From: Amnibacterium endophyticum
GTDB taxonomy: Bacteria > Actinomycetota > Actinomycetes > Actinomycetales > Microbacteriaceae
Direction of reading: 5' to 3'
DNA length: 64,000 nucleotides
Assembly (NCBI RefSeq): GCF_042680685.1
Contig: NZ_JBHUEA010000007.1
Coordinates: forward strand, 62,001 to 126,000
Each line of letters begins with the position of its first letter. The stretch's first letter is position 1. The notes beneath the pieces were generated by a model. The model was not told the origin of the DNA. It searched no databases and worked only from the letters and a program-made list of their open reading frames with translations. The translations under genes were made by a program, and so were the position numbers. Below, piece after piece: positions 44,074 to 52,811 of this stretch.

Positions 44074-45597
44074 CTAGACGGCGACGCGGAGGACTTCCTC
44101 GATGGAGGTGAGGCCGGCGGCGACCTTGTTCCAGCCGTCCTGCCGCAGCGAGACCATGCCCTCCCTGACGGCGGCGCGACCGATCTCGCTGGCGGAGGAA
44201 CGGGCGACCGTGAGGCGCTCGACCTCCTCGGAGACCGTCATCACCTCGTGGATCGCGAGGCGGCCGCGGTAGCCGGTGTTCGCGCAGTGCGAGCAGCCGA
44301 CGGGGACGAACACCTCCTCGTCCTCCTCGATCAAGAGGCCGATCTTCGCGAGGTAGTCCTCGTCGTAGTGGGTCGGCTTCTTGCACTTGTCGCAGAGCCG
44401 GCGGGCGAGGCGCTGGGCGACGACGCCGACGAGCGCGGAGCCGACCAGGTAGGGCTCGATGCCCATCTCGACGAGGCGCGTCACCGCGGACGGGGCGTCG
44501 TTCGTGTGCAGCGTCGACATGACGAGGTGGCCCGTCAGCGCGGCCTCGACCGCGATCTGCGCCGTCTCGTGGTCGCGGATCTCACCGATCAGCACGACGT
44601 CCGGGTCCGAGCGCAGGATCGAGCGGAGCGCGGACGCGAACGTCAGGCCGGCCTTCGCGTTGATCTGCACCTGGTTGATCCCCGCCATGCGGTACTCGAC
44701 CGGGTCCTCGACCGTGATCACGTTCACGGACGGCTTCGCGACCTCCTGGATCGCCGTGTACAGCGTCGTCGACTTGCCGGAGCCGGTCGGGCCGGTGACG
44801 AGCAGCATCCCGTTCGGGCGCTCGTACGACGCCTTGAAGGCGTTGAGGTTGCGGCCCATCATGCCGAGCGCGCCGATCGACTTGGCGGACCCCGATGAGT
44901 CGAGGATCCGCATGACGACCTTCTCGCCGTACACGGTCGGCAGCGTCGCGACGCGGAGGTCGATCTTGCGGCCCTGGTGCAGGACGGCGATGCGGCCGTC
45001 CTGCGGGCGGCGGCGCTCGGCGATGTCGAGCTCGGCCATGATCTTCAGCCGCGAGATGACGCCGGCCTGGATCGAGGTCGGGACCGACTGCACCTCCTTC
45101 AGCACGCCGTCGATGCGGTAGCGGACGCGCAGCGCCTTCTCGCCCGGCTCGACGTGGATGTCGCTCGCGCGGTCCTGCACCGCCTGGCTGATGAGCAGGT
45201 TCACGAATCGGACGATGGGCGCGTCGTCCTCGTCCGTCGCGTCCTCGTCGAGGGAGGCGGCCTCGCTCTGGCCGCCGAGCGTGTTCGACAGGTCCGAGAG
45301 CTCGTCGTCGGCGCGGTGGTACCGGTCGATCGCGGTCGCGAGGTCCTTCGGGTCGACCGCGACGGGACGGGCGCGGCGGCGGGTCGCGGCGGAGACGTCG
45401 TCGAGGGCGAGGATGTCGCCCGGGTCGGCCATCGCGACGATCAGCGTCATGCCCTCGCGGGCGATCGGCAGCACTCGGTGCCGGCGGCAGAGGACGGCGG
45501 AGACGCTGAGGGCGGCCTCGCGGTCGATCGGGTACTCCAGGATCTCCACGAAGGGCACGCCGAAGACGTCGTTGTCCTTCGACGTGATCATGCTCAT
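44074..45597 (-). CDS. pilB: Type IV pilus extension ATPase PilB
   Basis: Hexameric assembly motor of the GspE/PilB family, 507 residues. An N-terminal MshEN/T2SSE-N domain (about 10-100), then the ATPase with Walker A GPTGSGKST (269-277, Lys275). ASDIHVEPGEKALRVRYRIDG, the Walker B-type SDPDVVLIGEIRD, and two CxxC pairs of the zinc finger (CDKCKK... CSHCANTGYRGR) are all present. ATG at 45,595-45,597 with GGGAG 7 bases upstream. First gene of the pilus operon. Confidence 0.96.
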   Translation of the reverse strand: MSMITSKDNDVFGVPFVEILEYPIDREAALSVSAVLCRRHRVLPIAREGMTLIVAMADPGDILALDDVSAATRRRARPVAVDPKDLATAIDRYHRADDELSDLSNTLGGQSEAASLDEDATDEDDAPIVRFVNLLISQAVQDRASDIHVEPGEKALRVRYRIDGVLKEVQSVPTSIQAGVISRLKIMAELDIAERRRPQDGRIAVLHQGRKIDLRVATLPTVYGEKVVMRILDSSGSAKSIGALGMMGRNLNAFKASYERPNGMLLVTGPTGSGKSTTLYTAIQEVAKPSVNVITVEDPVEYRMAGINQVQINAKAGLTFASALRSILRSDPDVVLIGEIRDHETAQIAVEAALTGHLVMSTLHTNDAPSAVTRLVEMGIEPYLVGSALVGVVAQRLARRLCDKCKKPTHYDEDYLAKIGLLIEEDEEVFVPVGCSHCANTGYRGRLAIHEVMTVSEEVERLTVARSSASEIGRAAVREGMVSLRQDGWNKVAAGLTSIEEVLRVAV

Positions 45598-45664
45598 GTG
45601 TCGACTCCCGACGTCGTCCGGCGCGGTGGGAGACCGTCGTCCACCCCGTGATCCGGTTCGCTCG

Positions 45665-45693
45665 AGAGTAGGAAAGGGCAGCGAGGGGTCGAA
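45665..45693 (-). promoter_or_regulatory. Candidate promoter of the pilus operon
   Basis: Read on the minus strand: -35 TTCGAC (45,688-45,693), 17-base spacer, -10 TACTCT (45,665-45,670). Each element is a moderate match. It lies in the divergent gap about 70 bases before the pilB start. Confidence 0.4.
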
Positions 45694-45751
45694 AACCCCC
45701 AAGCAAGGCGCCCCAGAGCAGGGGCCAGGTGCGCGCGGCATCATCGACCGG

Positions 45752-47047
45752 GTGAAGTCCGCCGAGTACACGGTCCCCGGTCTGCACGTGATCGAGCACG
45801 AGGTCGAGGTGCCGCTCGACTGGGCCGCACCGGAGGGTCCGGGCATCACCGTGTTCGCGCGCGAGCTGGTCGCGCCGCACCGGCGGCGGGAGGACCTGCC
45901 CCTCGTGCTGTTCCTGCAGGGCGGTCCGGGTGGCGCCTCGCCGCGCCCCCTCGACGCCTCCGGGTGGATCCGGGTGCTGCTCGAGCGGTACCGCGTCGTG
46001 CTGCTCGACCAGCGGGGCACGGGCCGCAGCACGCCGGTCGACGCGGCCCGCATGGCGTCGATGACCGCCGAGGACGGCGCCGCCCACCTGGCCTGCTTCC
46101 GCGCCGACTCGATCGTGCGCGACGCCGAGCACCTGCGCACCGCCGTGTACGGCGGCCGGCGCTGGACGACGCTCGGGCAGAGCTACGGCGGCTGGATCAC
46201 GCTGGAGTACCTGTCGAGCGCGCCCGAGGGGCTCGCCGCCTGCATGGTCACCGGCGGGCTTCCGGCGCTCCGCCCCGACGCCGCGGACCTCTACCGCCGC
46301 ACGTACCCGCGCGCGCTCGCGAAGAACCTGCGGTTCGAGCGGCGGTACCCGGGCGACGTCGAGACCGTCTCGCGGATCGCGGACCTGCTGGCGGCCGAGG
46401 ACGTGCGGCTGCCCGACGGCGACCGCTTCACCGTCCGGCGGTTCCAGTTCATGGGCAGCCGCTTCGGCATGCAGCACGGCTTCGAGGAGCTGCACTGGGC
46501 GCTCGACACCGCCTTCGGCTCCGACGGCGGCCTGTCCGACGCCTTCCTCGCCGAGGCGCTCGACCACACCTCGTTCGCGGTGAACCCGCTCTGGGCGGCG
46601 CTGCAGGAGGCCGCGGAGTACACCGACGACACCTCCGGTGCGACGCGCTGGGCGGCGCAGGCGGAGCACGACCGGCACCCGGAGTTCGCGGAGACCGCCC
46701 GCCCGCTGCGCTTCACCGGCGAGATGTTCTTCCCCTGGATGTTCGAGGAGATCCGGCTGCTGCGCCCCTTCGGCCCCGCCGTGGACCTTCTGCAGCGGCG
46801 CGAGGAGTGGCCGCGCCGCTACGACCTGCCGCGGCTGGCCGCGAACGAGGTGCCGGTCGCCGCGGCCGTGTACTTCGACGACCTCTACGTCGACGCGGAC
46901 CTGCAGCGCGAGACCGCCGCGGCGATCGGGAACGTCACGACGTGGGTCACCGACGAGTGGGAGCACGACGGCATCGGCGCCTCCGGCGGCGAGGTCGTGC
47001 GGCACCTGCTGCGCCTGCTCGACGAGCGCGGCGGAGCGCTCGCGTGA
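45752..47047 (+). CDS. Proline iminopeptidase-like alpha/beta hydrolase, paralogue 1
   Basis: 431 residues from GTG 45,752. S33-family alpha/beta hydrolase that likely releases N-terminal proline from peptides. The oxyanion motif FLQGGPGGASPRP, DQRGTGRSTP, and nucleophile Ser144 in LGQSYGGW are present, with the Asp in FDDLYVD and the His in DEWEHDG. No signal peptide is visible, so it is cytoplasmic. Divergent from pilB. Overlaps its paralogue by 4 bases (GTGA). Confidence 0.88.
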   Translation: MKSAEYTVPGLHVIEHEVEVPLDWAAPEGPGITVFARELVAPHRRREDLPLVLFLQGGPGGASPRPLDASGWIRVLLERYRVVLLDQRGTGRSTPVDAARMASMTAEDGAAHLACFRADSIVRDAEHLRTAVYGGRRWTTLGQSYGGWITLEYLSSAPEGLAACMVTGGLPALRPDAADLYRRTYPRALAKNLRFERRYPGDVETVSRIADLLAAEDVRLPDGDRFTVRRFQFMGSRFGMQHGFEELHWALDTAFGSDGGLSDAFLAEALDHTSFAVNPLWAALQEAAEYTDDTSGATRWAAQAEHDRHPEFAETARPLRFTGEMFFPWMFEEIRLLRPFGPAVDLLQRREEWPRRYDLPRLAANEVPVAAAVYFDDLYVDADLQRETAAAIGNVTTWVTDEWEHDGIGASGGEVVRHLLRLLDERGGALA

Positions 47048-48339
47048 CCGGGTCGCCGCCCGGCCTGCACGTCGTCGACCGGGTGGTCGAGGTGCCGCTC
47101 GACCGCTCCGGACGCCTGCCCGGCACCCTCCGCGTGTTCGCGCGCGAGGTGACCGCCGCGCACCGCCGGCACGAGGACCTGCCGCTGCTGCTGTTCCTGC
47201 AGGGCGGCCCCGGCGGCGCATCGCCGCGTCCGCTCGACGCGTCCGGCTGGCTCGGCGCCCTGCTCGAGCGCTTCCGCGTGGTGCTGCTCGACCAGCGCGG
47301 CACCGGCCGCAGCACCCCGGTCGACGCGGCGCGGATCGCCGCGCTCGGCACCGACGGCGGCGCGTACCTGGCGTGCTTCCGGGCCGACGCGATCGTCGAG
47401 GACGCGGAGCACCTGCGCCGCACCGTCTACGGCGGGCGCCGGTGGGCGACGCTCGGCCAGAGCTACGGCGGCTTCGTCACCCTCGCCTACCTGTCCCGGC
47501 ACCCGGAGGCGCTGACCGCCTGCCTCGTGACGGGCGGGCTGCCCGCGGTGCGCCCCGACGCCGTGGAGGTCTACCGGCGCACCTTCCCCGCGGTGCTCGC
47601 CGCCGGCGACCGGTACGACACGCGGTACCCGCAGGACGTCCCGGTGCTGGCCCGGATCGCGGACCGGCTGGCCGAGGACGACGTGCGGCTGCCCGACGGC
47701 GACCGGCTCACCGTGCGCCGGCTGCAGCTGATCGGCACCGACCTCGGGATGCAGCACGGCGCGGAGCGGCTGCACGCGCTGCTCGACACCGCCTGGAGCG
47801 GCGACCGCCTGTCCGACGCGTTCCTGCACCGGGTGCTGGCGCTCACCGCGTACGCCGCGAACCCGCTGTACATGGTGCTGCAGGAGGCGATCTACGGCGA
47901 CGGGAGCGCGACGGGCTGGGCGGCGGAGGCCGAGCGGCGCCGGCATCCCGCCTTCGCGGAGGGCGCGCGGCCGCTGCGGCTCACGGGCGAGGCCGTGTTC
48001 TCGTGGATGTTCCGCGACATCCGCCTGCTGCGGCCGTTCGAAGCCGCGGCCGAGTCGATCGCGACGCGAAACGACTGGCCCCCGCTGCACGACCCGGACC
48101 GACTCGCCGGCAGCGCCGTGCCCGTGGCGGCCGCGGTCTACGCGGACGACCTGTTCGTGCCGCTCGAGCTGTCGCTTCGCACCGCGGCCGAGGTCGGCTC
48201 CGTCACCCCCTGGGTCACCGACGAGTGGCAGCACGACGGGCTGCGCATCAGCGGCGACCGCGTCGTGCGGCACCTGCTGCGCCTGCTCGACGAGCAGGGC
48301 GCGCTCGCGCCTCAGAGCTCGAAGGCCGCCGGCGTGTAG
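47044..48339 (+). CDS. Proline iminopeptidase-like alpha/beta hydrolase, paralogue 2
   Basis: 431 residues, the same length as its neighbour and alike along the whole chain. FLQGGPGGASPRP, DQRGTGRSTP, Ser140 in LGQSYGGF, and the C-terminal YADDLFV and DEWQHDG are conserved, so the triad is intact. GTG start at 47,044 in a 4-base overlap; the pair arose by tandem duplication and is translated together. Its end overlaps the converging TetR-like gene by 28 bases. Confidence 0.88.
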   Translation: MTGSPPGLHVVDRVVEVPLDRSGRLPGTLRVFAREVTAAHRRHEDLPLLLFLQGGPGGASPRPLDASGWLGALLERFRVVLLDQRGTGRSTPVDAARIAALGTDGGAYLACFRADAIVEDAEHLRRTVYGGRRWATLGQSYGGFVTLAYLSRHPEALTACLVTGGLPAVRPDAVEVYRRTFPAVLAAGDRYDTRYPQDVPVLARIADRLAEDDVRLPDGDRLTVRRLQLIGTDLGMQHGAERLHALLDTAWSGDRLSDAFLHRVLALTAYAANPLYMVLQEAIYGDGSATGWAAEAERRRHPAFAEGARPLRLTGEAVFSWMFRDIRLLRPFEAAAESIATRNDWPPLHDPDRLAGSAVPVAAAVYADDLFVPLELSLRTAAEVGSVTPWVTDEWQHDGLRISGDRVVRHLLRLLDEQGALAPQSSKAAGV

Positions 48340-48956
48340 GTCAGCGACCAGCCGTCCCGCAGGCGCGTGACGGCGCGGTCGTAGGAGGCGAGCAGGTCCA
48401 TCGTCGGCCGCACCATGGCCTGGACCTGCAGCCCCTCGTACAGCGCGATCAGCTGCTCCGCGCCGCGGGCCGGCTTCATCGTCTCCGGCTCGCGGCCGAC
48501 GACCACGTCCTCGCGCAGCGCGCGCTGGACCACCACGTGGAAGCGGAGGAAGTGCTCCTGCGCCCAGAGCGCGAGCGGGTGCCCCGGCGTCGCGGCGAAC
48601 CCGGGCAGCGCGGAGAGCACCCGCATCAGCGCCGGGTCGGCGAGGTTCGAGACCACGTTCGCGCGGAGGAACGCCACCGCGCCGTGGCGCTGGGCGATCG
48701 GCATCAGCGGCGTGGTCCGCTGGGTGTACCAGGTGTGGATCGTCTCGATCAGCAGATCGGGGAAGCTCGCGAACAGCTCGTCCATCTCCGTCGCGTCGCG
48801 GCCCGCGCGCTCGGCGACGGACTCCCGCGACACCTCGGAGAGCGCGTGGTCACGCAGCTCGCCGATGGTCGCGGCGATGAACGCGTAGCGCGGGTCGACG
48901 TCGGGCTCGGAGGACGTGGCGGCCTGCTCGGTGGCCGTGGACGGTGCGGTGGTCAC
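48312..48956 (-). CDS. TetR-like transcriptional regulator
   Basis: 214 residues. The helix-turn-helix is moderately clear (LSEVSRESVAERAGRDATEMDELFASFPDLLIETIHTWY). The C-terminal ligand domain is not recognisable. A short Thr/Ser/Ala N-terminal extension precedes it. GTG start, no strong ribosome binding site. It follows csrA on the same strand and converges on the peptidase pair, overlapping the second one by 28 bases. Target unknown. Confidence 0.75.
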   Translation of the reverse strand: MTTAPSTATEQAATSSEPDVDPRYAFIAATIGELRDHALSEVSRESVAERAGRDATEMDELFASFPDLLIETIHTWYTQRTTPLMPIAQRHGAVAFLRANVVSNLADPALMRVLSALPGFAATPGHPLALWAQEHFLRFHVVVQRALREDVVVGREPETMKPARGAEQLIALYEGLQVQAMVRPTMDLLASYDRAVTRLRDGWSLTYTPAAFEL

Positions 48957-49059
48957 GGGAGTATGAAGCCAGGAAACGCCCGGGCGCTGCGACCCTCAGT
49001 CCGGGGCGCACCCCGTCAGGGGCGGCACGGCGCGCAGTCGTTCCGTGCAGGCCTGACGC

Positions 49060-49407
49060 TCAGGGGCGACGGCGGGGCGGAGCGGGCCTCGGCGGCTGCG
49101 GCGCGCCACCGGCCGGAGGCGCGCCCTGCTCCTCCGCCTGGGCCTGGGGCTCCGCCTGGGCCTCGGGACGCGGCCGGGCCCGTGCGGCGAGCAGGCCCGC
49201 CATCACGTCGGCGGTCACGGTCGTGTTCGCCGCCGCCTCGGTGTTCGCCTCGGTCACGGCGCGGACGACCTCCGCGCGCTGGATCTTGACCCCGCGCGGT
49301 GCGTCCAGGCCGATCCGGACGCCGTCGCCGCGGACGTCGATCACCGTCACCACGATGTCGTCGCCGATCAGGACGCGCTCCCCCTTCTTGCGCGTCAGCA
49401 CCAGCAT
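49060..49407 (-). CDS. csrA: Carbon storage regulator CsrA, with C-terminal extension
   Basis: RNA-binding post-transcriptional regulator, in motile Gram-positives usually controlling flagellin translation with FliW. Residues 1-62 are canonical CsrA (MLVLTRKKGERVLIGDDIVV... GVRIGLDAPRGVKIQRAEV). It is 115 residues instead of about 60-75: the tail is rich in Ala, Glu, Gln, Pro and Arg and looks disordered. ATG start. It sits downstream of the flagellar genes, separated from them by the large SGNH-GAF protein. Confidence 0.92.
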   Translation of the reverse strand: MLVLTRKKGERVLIGDDIVVTVIDVRGDGVRIGLDAPRGVKIQRAEVVRAVTEANTEAAANTTVTADVMAGLLAARARPRPEAQAEPQAQAEEQGAPPAGGAPQPPRPAPPRRRP

Positions 49408-49441
49408 GCGCCGAGCCTAGTCGGGGCGCCCGGCGCGCGGC

Positions 49442-51430
49442 TCAGGAGCCCGCGGTCGCGGCGACCGGCTCCTCCCACACAGGGGCGGACGCACGGGCCG
49501 GCGGGCGCGGTACCTCGTCCTCGAGTGCGTCGACCACGGCCTGGAAGACGTGCACCGCGGTGTCGCGGTACACGTGGGCGCCGTCGACGGTGGTCACCTC
49601 GCTGAGCACCACAGGGGCGGGCTCCGCGACGCGCACGCGGTGTCCGGACCGGGCGATGCGCTCCAGCAGGCGGTTGATCTGCCGGGCCCTGGCGCGGCCC
49701 AGCACCGCCATCGGCTGGCGCCCGATCAGCGCGGGCACCCCGACGAGGACGACCCCGGCGTCGGAGGTCGCCCGCACCCGGCGGATCAGGCCCCCGACGC
49801 CGAGCATCCAGCGCGTGCGGAGCAGCGTGCGGGTCGCCTCGATGAACAGCGGCGTCCAGAGGACCAGGTCGAAGCCGGCCGCGCCGCCCGGGCCGAGGGA
49901 GGCGCCGAGCCGGAGCAGACCCACGTCGACGCCGGCGCGGTTCACGAGCTCGACCCCGCGGCCGGTGCGGCGATGCAGGAGCCGCGCGACAGCGCCGTCG
50001 AGCGCGTCCCGCCGGTCGGTCACCCCGAAGCCGACGGCGTACTCCCCACCGACCGTGAGCACGCGGATCGGGTTCGGTCCGGGGATCGCGAGCACGGTCG
50101 CCGCGGGCACCTGCTGGCGCCTCGGGACCTCGACGAGGTCGACCCCCTCGCTGCGGAGGCGACTGCGAGAACGCAGACGCAGCAGGACGCGCTGCCAGCG
50201 CCCGAGACGCCGGCCTCCGTCGGCGTCGTCGCTGCGCGCGCCGTCCGTCGGCGCCTCCGACCGCTCGGGGGCCGCCTCGTCGCGCCCGGCGTCCAGCTCG
50301 ATCTCGACCTGCGCCGCGAACGCCTCCAGCTCGGGCAGCCGCGCCTCGTGTCCCGCCTCGCCGTTGAAGACGCAGAGGGTGCCGATCACCGAGCCGTCGG
50401 CGGCGTGCAGCGCGACACCACCGTAGGAGCGGAGCCCCCTCAGCATCGGGCGCCCGGCGGTCCTCGGGTCGGTGGCGAGATCGGCGACGACGACGGCCCC
50501 CGCCGCCATGGCGAGCGCTCCGATCGACCGGTCGAGCCGCTCGCTGCGGGACGCGACGCCTGCCGACGCCGCCACGAGGCGGAGCCGATCCCCGTCGATC
50601 AGACGGACGGCGGCGAAGTCGGCGTCGAGCGTCCGGCGCGCGCGGTCTGCGATGGCCTCGAGCCGCTTCCGCGACCGGTCTCCGATCAGGTCCCGCTCGT
50701 CGCCGTCCTCGACGCCCTGGTCGGCGACCCTCGTGATCGCCTTGCGCAGCACGGGGTCCAGCCGCTCGGCGAGCGCCGCCGCCCAGTGGTCGTAGGCGTC
50801 GGGCGACCCGAAAGGCCGGTCGTGCCGCAGCCCGACGCCGGGCAGGTCCACGAAGAAGGCGGCGGGGTGCGCGGCGACCAGCTGCCGGGTCGCCTGGTTG
50901 AGGCGCTCCGCGTGCCGGGCGAGCAGCGGCATCAGCATCCCGCGGTGCGCGGAGAACGACTGCAGGGGCGGGATCCCGGCGACCGCGATCGGCACGGGAA
51001 GCGGCCAGACCTTGACGTCCTCGATGGTGGACAGCAGCAGTCCGAGTCCTCGCCGCCAGACGGTGGGCGGGGTGAGGCGGAGCGCGTCGCTGACGCCGAA
51101 GGCGAGGACGTAGGCGTCCCAGTCCCCCTCCGAGCGCGCACGAGCCAACGCCGCAGCCCGTTCCAGCCCCGCACCGTGCTGACGGACGAGCTCCACGTCG
51201 ACCGGTCGGCCGAGTCGCGCCTGGAGGTGTCGCTGCAGCGCACCGACGAGCGCGAGCCCGTAGGTGGAGACGCCCTTCCCGGATGCGACCCCGGAGCCGA
51301 GCAGGAGCACGCGGAGGGCGTCGGGCGCGCCGCTCGATGCGGAGGGCTCGTCGCGCGCCACGACGCCGGGCGCCGCCAGGACCCGGTGGTACTGCAGTAC
51401 AGCGATGCGCTGCAGCAGGTGGTGGAGCAC
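49442..51430 (-). CDS. SGNH-GAF-SGNH-like multidomain protein
   Basis: 662 residues from GTG 51,428-51,430, with GGAAGG 5 bases upstream. Residues about 41-228 look like an SGNH/GDSL hydrolase (GSGVASGKGVSTYG with Ser46, FGVSDALRL, GIPPLQSF, a late Asp/His in PDAYDHW). Residues about 250-380 look like a GAF domain (RLEAIADRARRTLDADFAAV... VIGTLCVFNGEAG). Residues about 450-640 resemble a second SGNH fold that keeps DGAH but has GGE in place of the Ser block. No membrane segment. Function unknown: a sensor-linked hydrolase is one reading. Located between the flagellar genes and csrA. Confidence 0.7.
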   Translation of the reverse strand: MLHHLLQRIAVLQYHRVLAAPGVVARDEPSASSGAPDALRVLLLGSGVASGKGVSTYGLALVGALQRHLQARLGRPVDVELVRQHGAGLERAAALARARSEGDWDAYVLAFGVSDALRLTPPTVWRRGLGLLLSTIEDVKVWPLPVPIAVAGIPPLQSFSAHRGMLMPLLARHAERLNQATRQLVAAHPAAFFVDLPGVGLRHDRPFGSPDAYDHWAAALAERLDPVLRKAITRVADQGVEDGDERDLIGDRSRKRLEAIADRARRTLDADFAAVRLIDGDRLRLVAASAGVASRSERLDRSIGALAMAAGAVVVADLATDPRTAGRPMLRGLRSYGGVALHAADGSVIGTLCVFNGEAGHEARLPELEAFAAQVEIELDAGRDEAAPERSEAPTDGARSDDADGGRRLGRWQRVLLRLRSRSRLRSEGVDLVEVPRRQQVPAATVLAIPGPNPIRVLTVGGEYAVGFGVTDRRDALDGAVARLLHRRTGRGVELVNRAGVDVGLLRLGASLGPGGAAGFDLVLWTPLFIEATRTLLRTRWMLGVGGLIRRVRATSDAGVVLVGVPALIGRQPMAVLGRARARQINRLLERIARSGHRVRVAEPAPVVLSEVTTVDGAHVYRDTAVHVFQAVVDALEDEVPRPPARASAPVWEEPVAATAGS

Positions 51431-51524
51431 GGCGGCCTTCCGGTCGGATGCGCGACGGTACCGACCACGGCACCCCGCGCAGCAGCACCCGAACGGGGCG
51501 ACCCGCGGCGCAGCAGCGGGCGCG

Positions 51525-51609
51525 GGTGGTCTCGAGGCTCCTCCGTCGCGCCTCGACCGGCGGGGCCCCCGCCGGTCGAGGTGCGAGCGCAGCGAGCCTC
51601 GAGACCACC
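51525..51609. repeat. GGTCTCGAGG-type dispersed repeats, inverted pair (copies 3 and 4)
   Basis: Two copies of the repeat seen at 19,026 and 26,140 face each other. GGTGGTCTCGAGGCTC (51,525-51,540) pairs with 51,594-51,609, and CCTCGACCGGCGGGG (51,551-51,565) pairs with 51,567-51,581. The result is a long hairpin-forming sequence of about 85 bases between the flhF-like gene and the SGNH-GAF gene, likely to act as a terminator. Confidence 0.8.
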
Positions 51610-51641
51610 CCGGCCAGCGGGTGCAGCACGGCTCCGGGCTG

Positions 51642-52811
51642 CTAGCCCGCCAGCTGGCGCCAGGCTTCGGGCAGGCCGATCGTCTCGAGTGCCGCCGGCG
51701 ACGTGCCGCGGGTGGCGCGGACGCTCGCGACCGCGTCGACCTGCAGGCGGCCGCGCAGGCGACCGGTCCAGTCGAGGGTGTGGTCGGGGTCGCGCTGCGC
51801 GTCCACCACCAGCCACGCCTGGTCGGAGTCGATCGACAGCAGGCCGGCGTGCCGCGGGTCGTCGAGGTCGATCGGCCCCTCCCCCAGCCCGTAGGCGACG
51901 ATCACCGGCTGCTCGCTGCGCACCCCGTAGGCGCGCGCCGCGACCGCGCCGCGACGGTCGTCGACCCGGCGGCGGGTGTTGCCCTCCACCTCGCCGCCGT
52001 CGCAGACGTAGCCGCGCTGCAGCCGGTCGCGGACCGCTCGGGCGACGTGCACGGCGTCGTCGCCGAGCCCGACCAGCAGCAGCAGGTCGCCCGCCCGCGT
52101 GCGCTGCGGCGGCGGAGCGCCGGGCGTCGTCCTGCCGACGCGGGAGCGCGGGGTCGGGGTCGCCCACACGTACTCGCGCTCCGCCGCGAGCGCCTCCGCG
52201 GCCTCCTCGAGGGTCGGCGGCGTGATGACAGGGGCGGCCGTGGGCTTCGCCGGCACGGGCAGCCGGGCCGGGGCGCCGGACTCCGCGGCCTCGAGCGCGC
52301 GCAGCACCCGGTCCGGCGGCACGACGCGGGAGGGCGCGGTCGGGGTCGCCTTCAGCACCACGGGCTCCGGACGGCGGGCCTCCTGCCGACGCGCCGGCCG
52401 CGCGGGGGTGCCGCCGGGCTCCGTGGACGGCTCGACGTCGATGCGCAGCGAGTCGAGCACGCTCGCGAAGTCGCCGCCCTGCGTCGACAGCGACGCCTCG
52501 GCCGGCCGGCGCGCGGCCGGGTCGGCGCCGTGCAGGTGCGCGGGCCCGAGGTCCTGCGCGTCCGCGTCGTCGAGCAGCGCCGCGAGGCCCACCCGGGAGC
52601 GCATCGAGAACTCGTGCGCGCCCTCCGGCGCCGCGCGGTCCGGCAGCTCCACGACGACGTCGATCACTCGGCGCCCGAACAGCCCGCCGATGCCGCCGAC
52701 GACCGACTCCTCGGTGTCGACGATGCGGGCGTCGGGCCCGTACTCCTTCGCGACCCTGGCGGCGAGGCCGGTCAGGGTCGGCTTCTCAAGCCGGAATCGA
52801 ATCGAGGGCAC
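51642..52811 (-). CDS. FlhF-like protein lacking the GTPase P-loop
   Basis: 389 residues. The N-terminus (IRFRLEKPTLTGLAARVAKEYGPDARIVDTEES) resembles FlhF, the SRP-type GTPase that positions flagella. The middle is Pro/Ala-rich and disordered. Where FlhF has a G1 P-loop this protein has LLLLVGLGDDAVHVARAV, with no GxxxxGKT/S. So it likely cannot bind GTP and may be a structural FlhF relative. GTG start inside flhA (26-base overlap), as is common for flhA-flhF pairs. Confidence 0.7.
   Translation of the reverse strand: MPSIRFRLEKPTLTGLAARVAKEYGPDARIVDTEESVVGGIGGLFGRRVIDVVVELPDRAAPEGAHEFSMRSRVGLAALLDDADAQDLGPAHLHGADPAARRPAEASLSTQGGDFASVLDSLRIDVEPSTEPGGTPARPARRQEARRPEPVVLKATPTAPSRVVPPDRVLRALEAAESGAPARLPVPAKPTAAPVITPPTLEEAAEALAAEREYVWATPTPRSRVGRTTPGAPPPQRTRAGDLLLLVGLGDDAVHVARAVRDRLQRGYVCDGGEVEGNTRRRVDDRRGAVAARAYGVRSEQPVIVAYGLGEGPIDLDDPRHAGLLSIDSDQAWLVVDAQRDPDHTLDWTGRLRGRLQVDAVASVRATRGTSPAALETIGLPEAWRQLAG

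Noticed and set aside
44582..47221. A long minus-strand open frame under the first iminopeptidase, running into pilB
   Set aside because: It lies in another frame of pilB and opposite a gene with an intact catalytic triad; composition is that of a shadow.
51525..51609. Mobile insertion with terminal inverted repeats
   Set aside because: The two arms are adjacent, with no transposase between them; they match a dispersed non-coding repeat.
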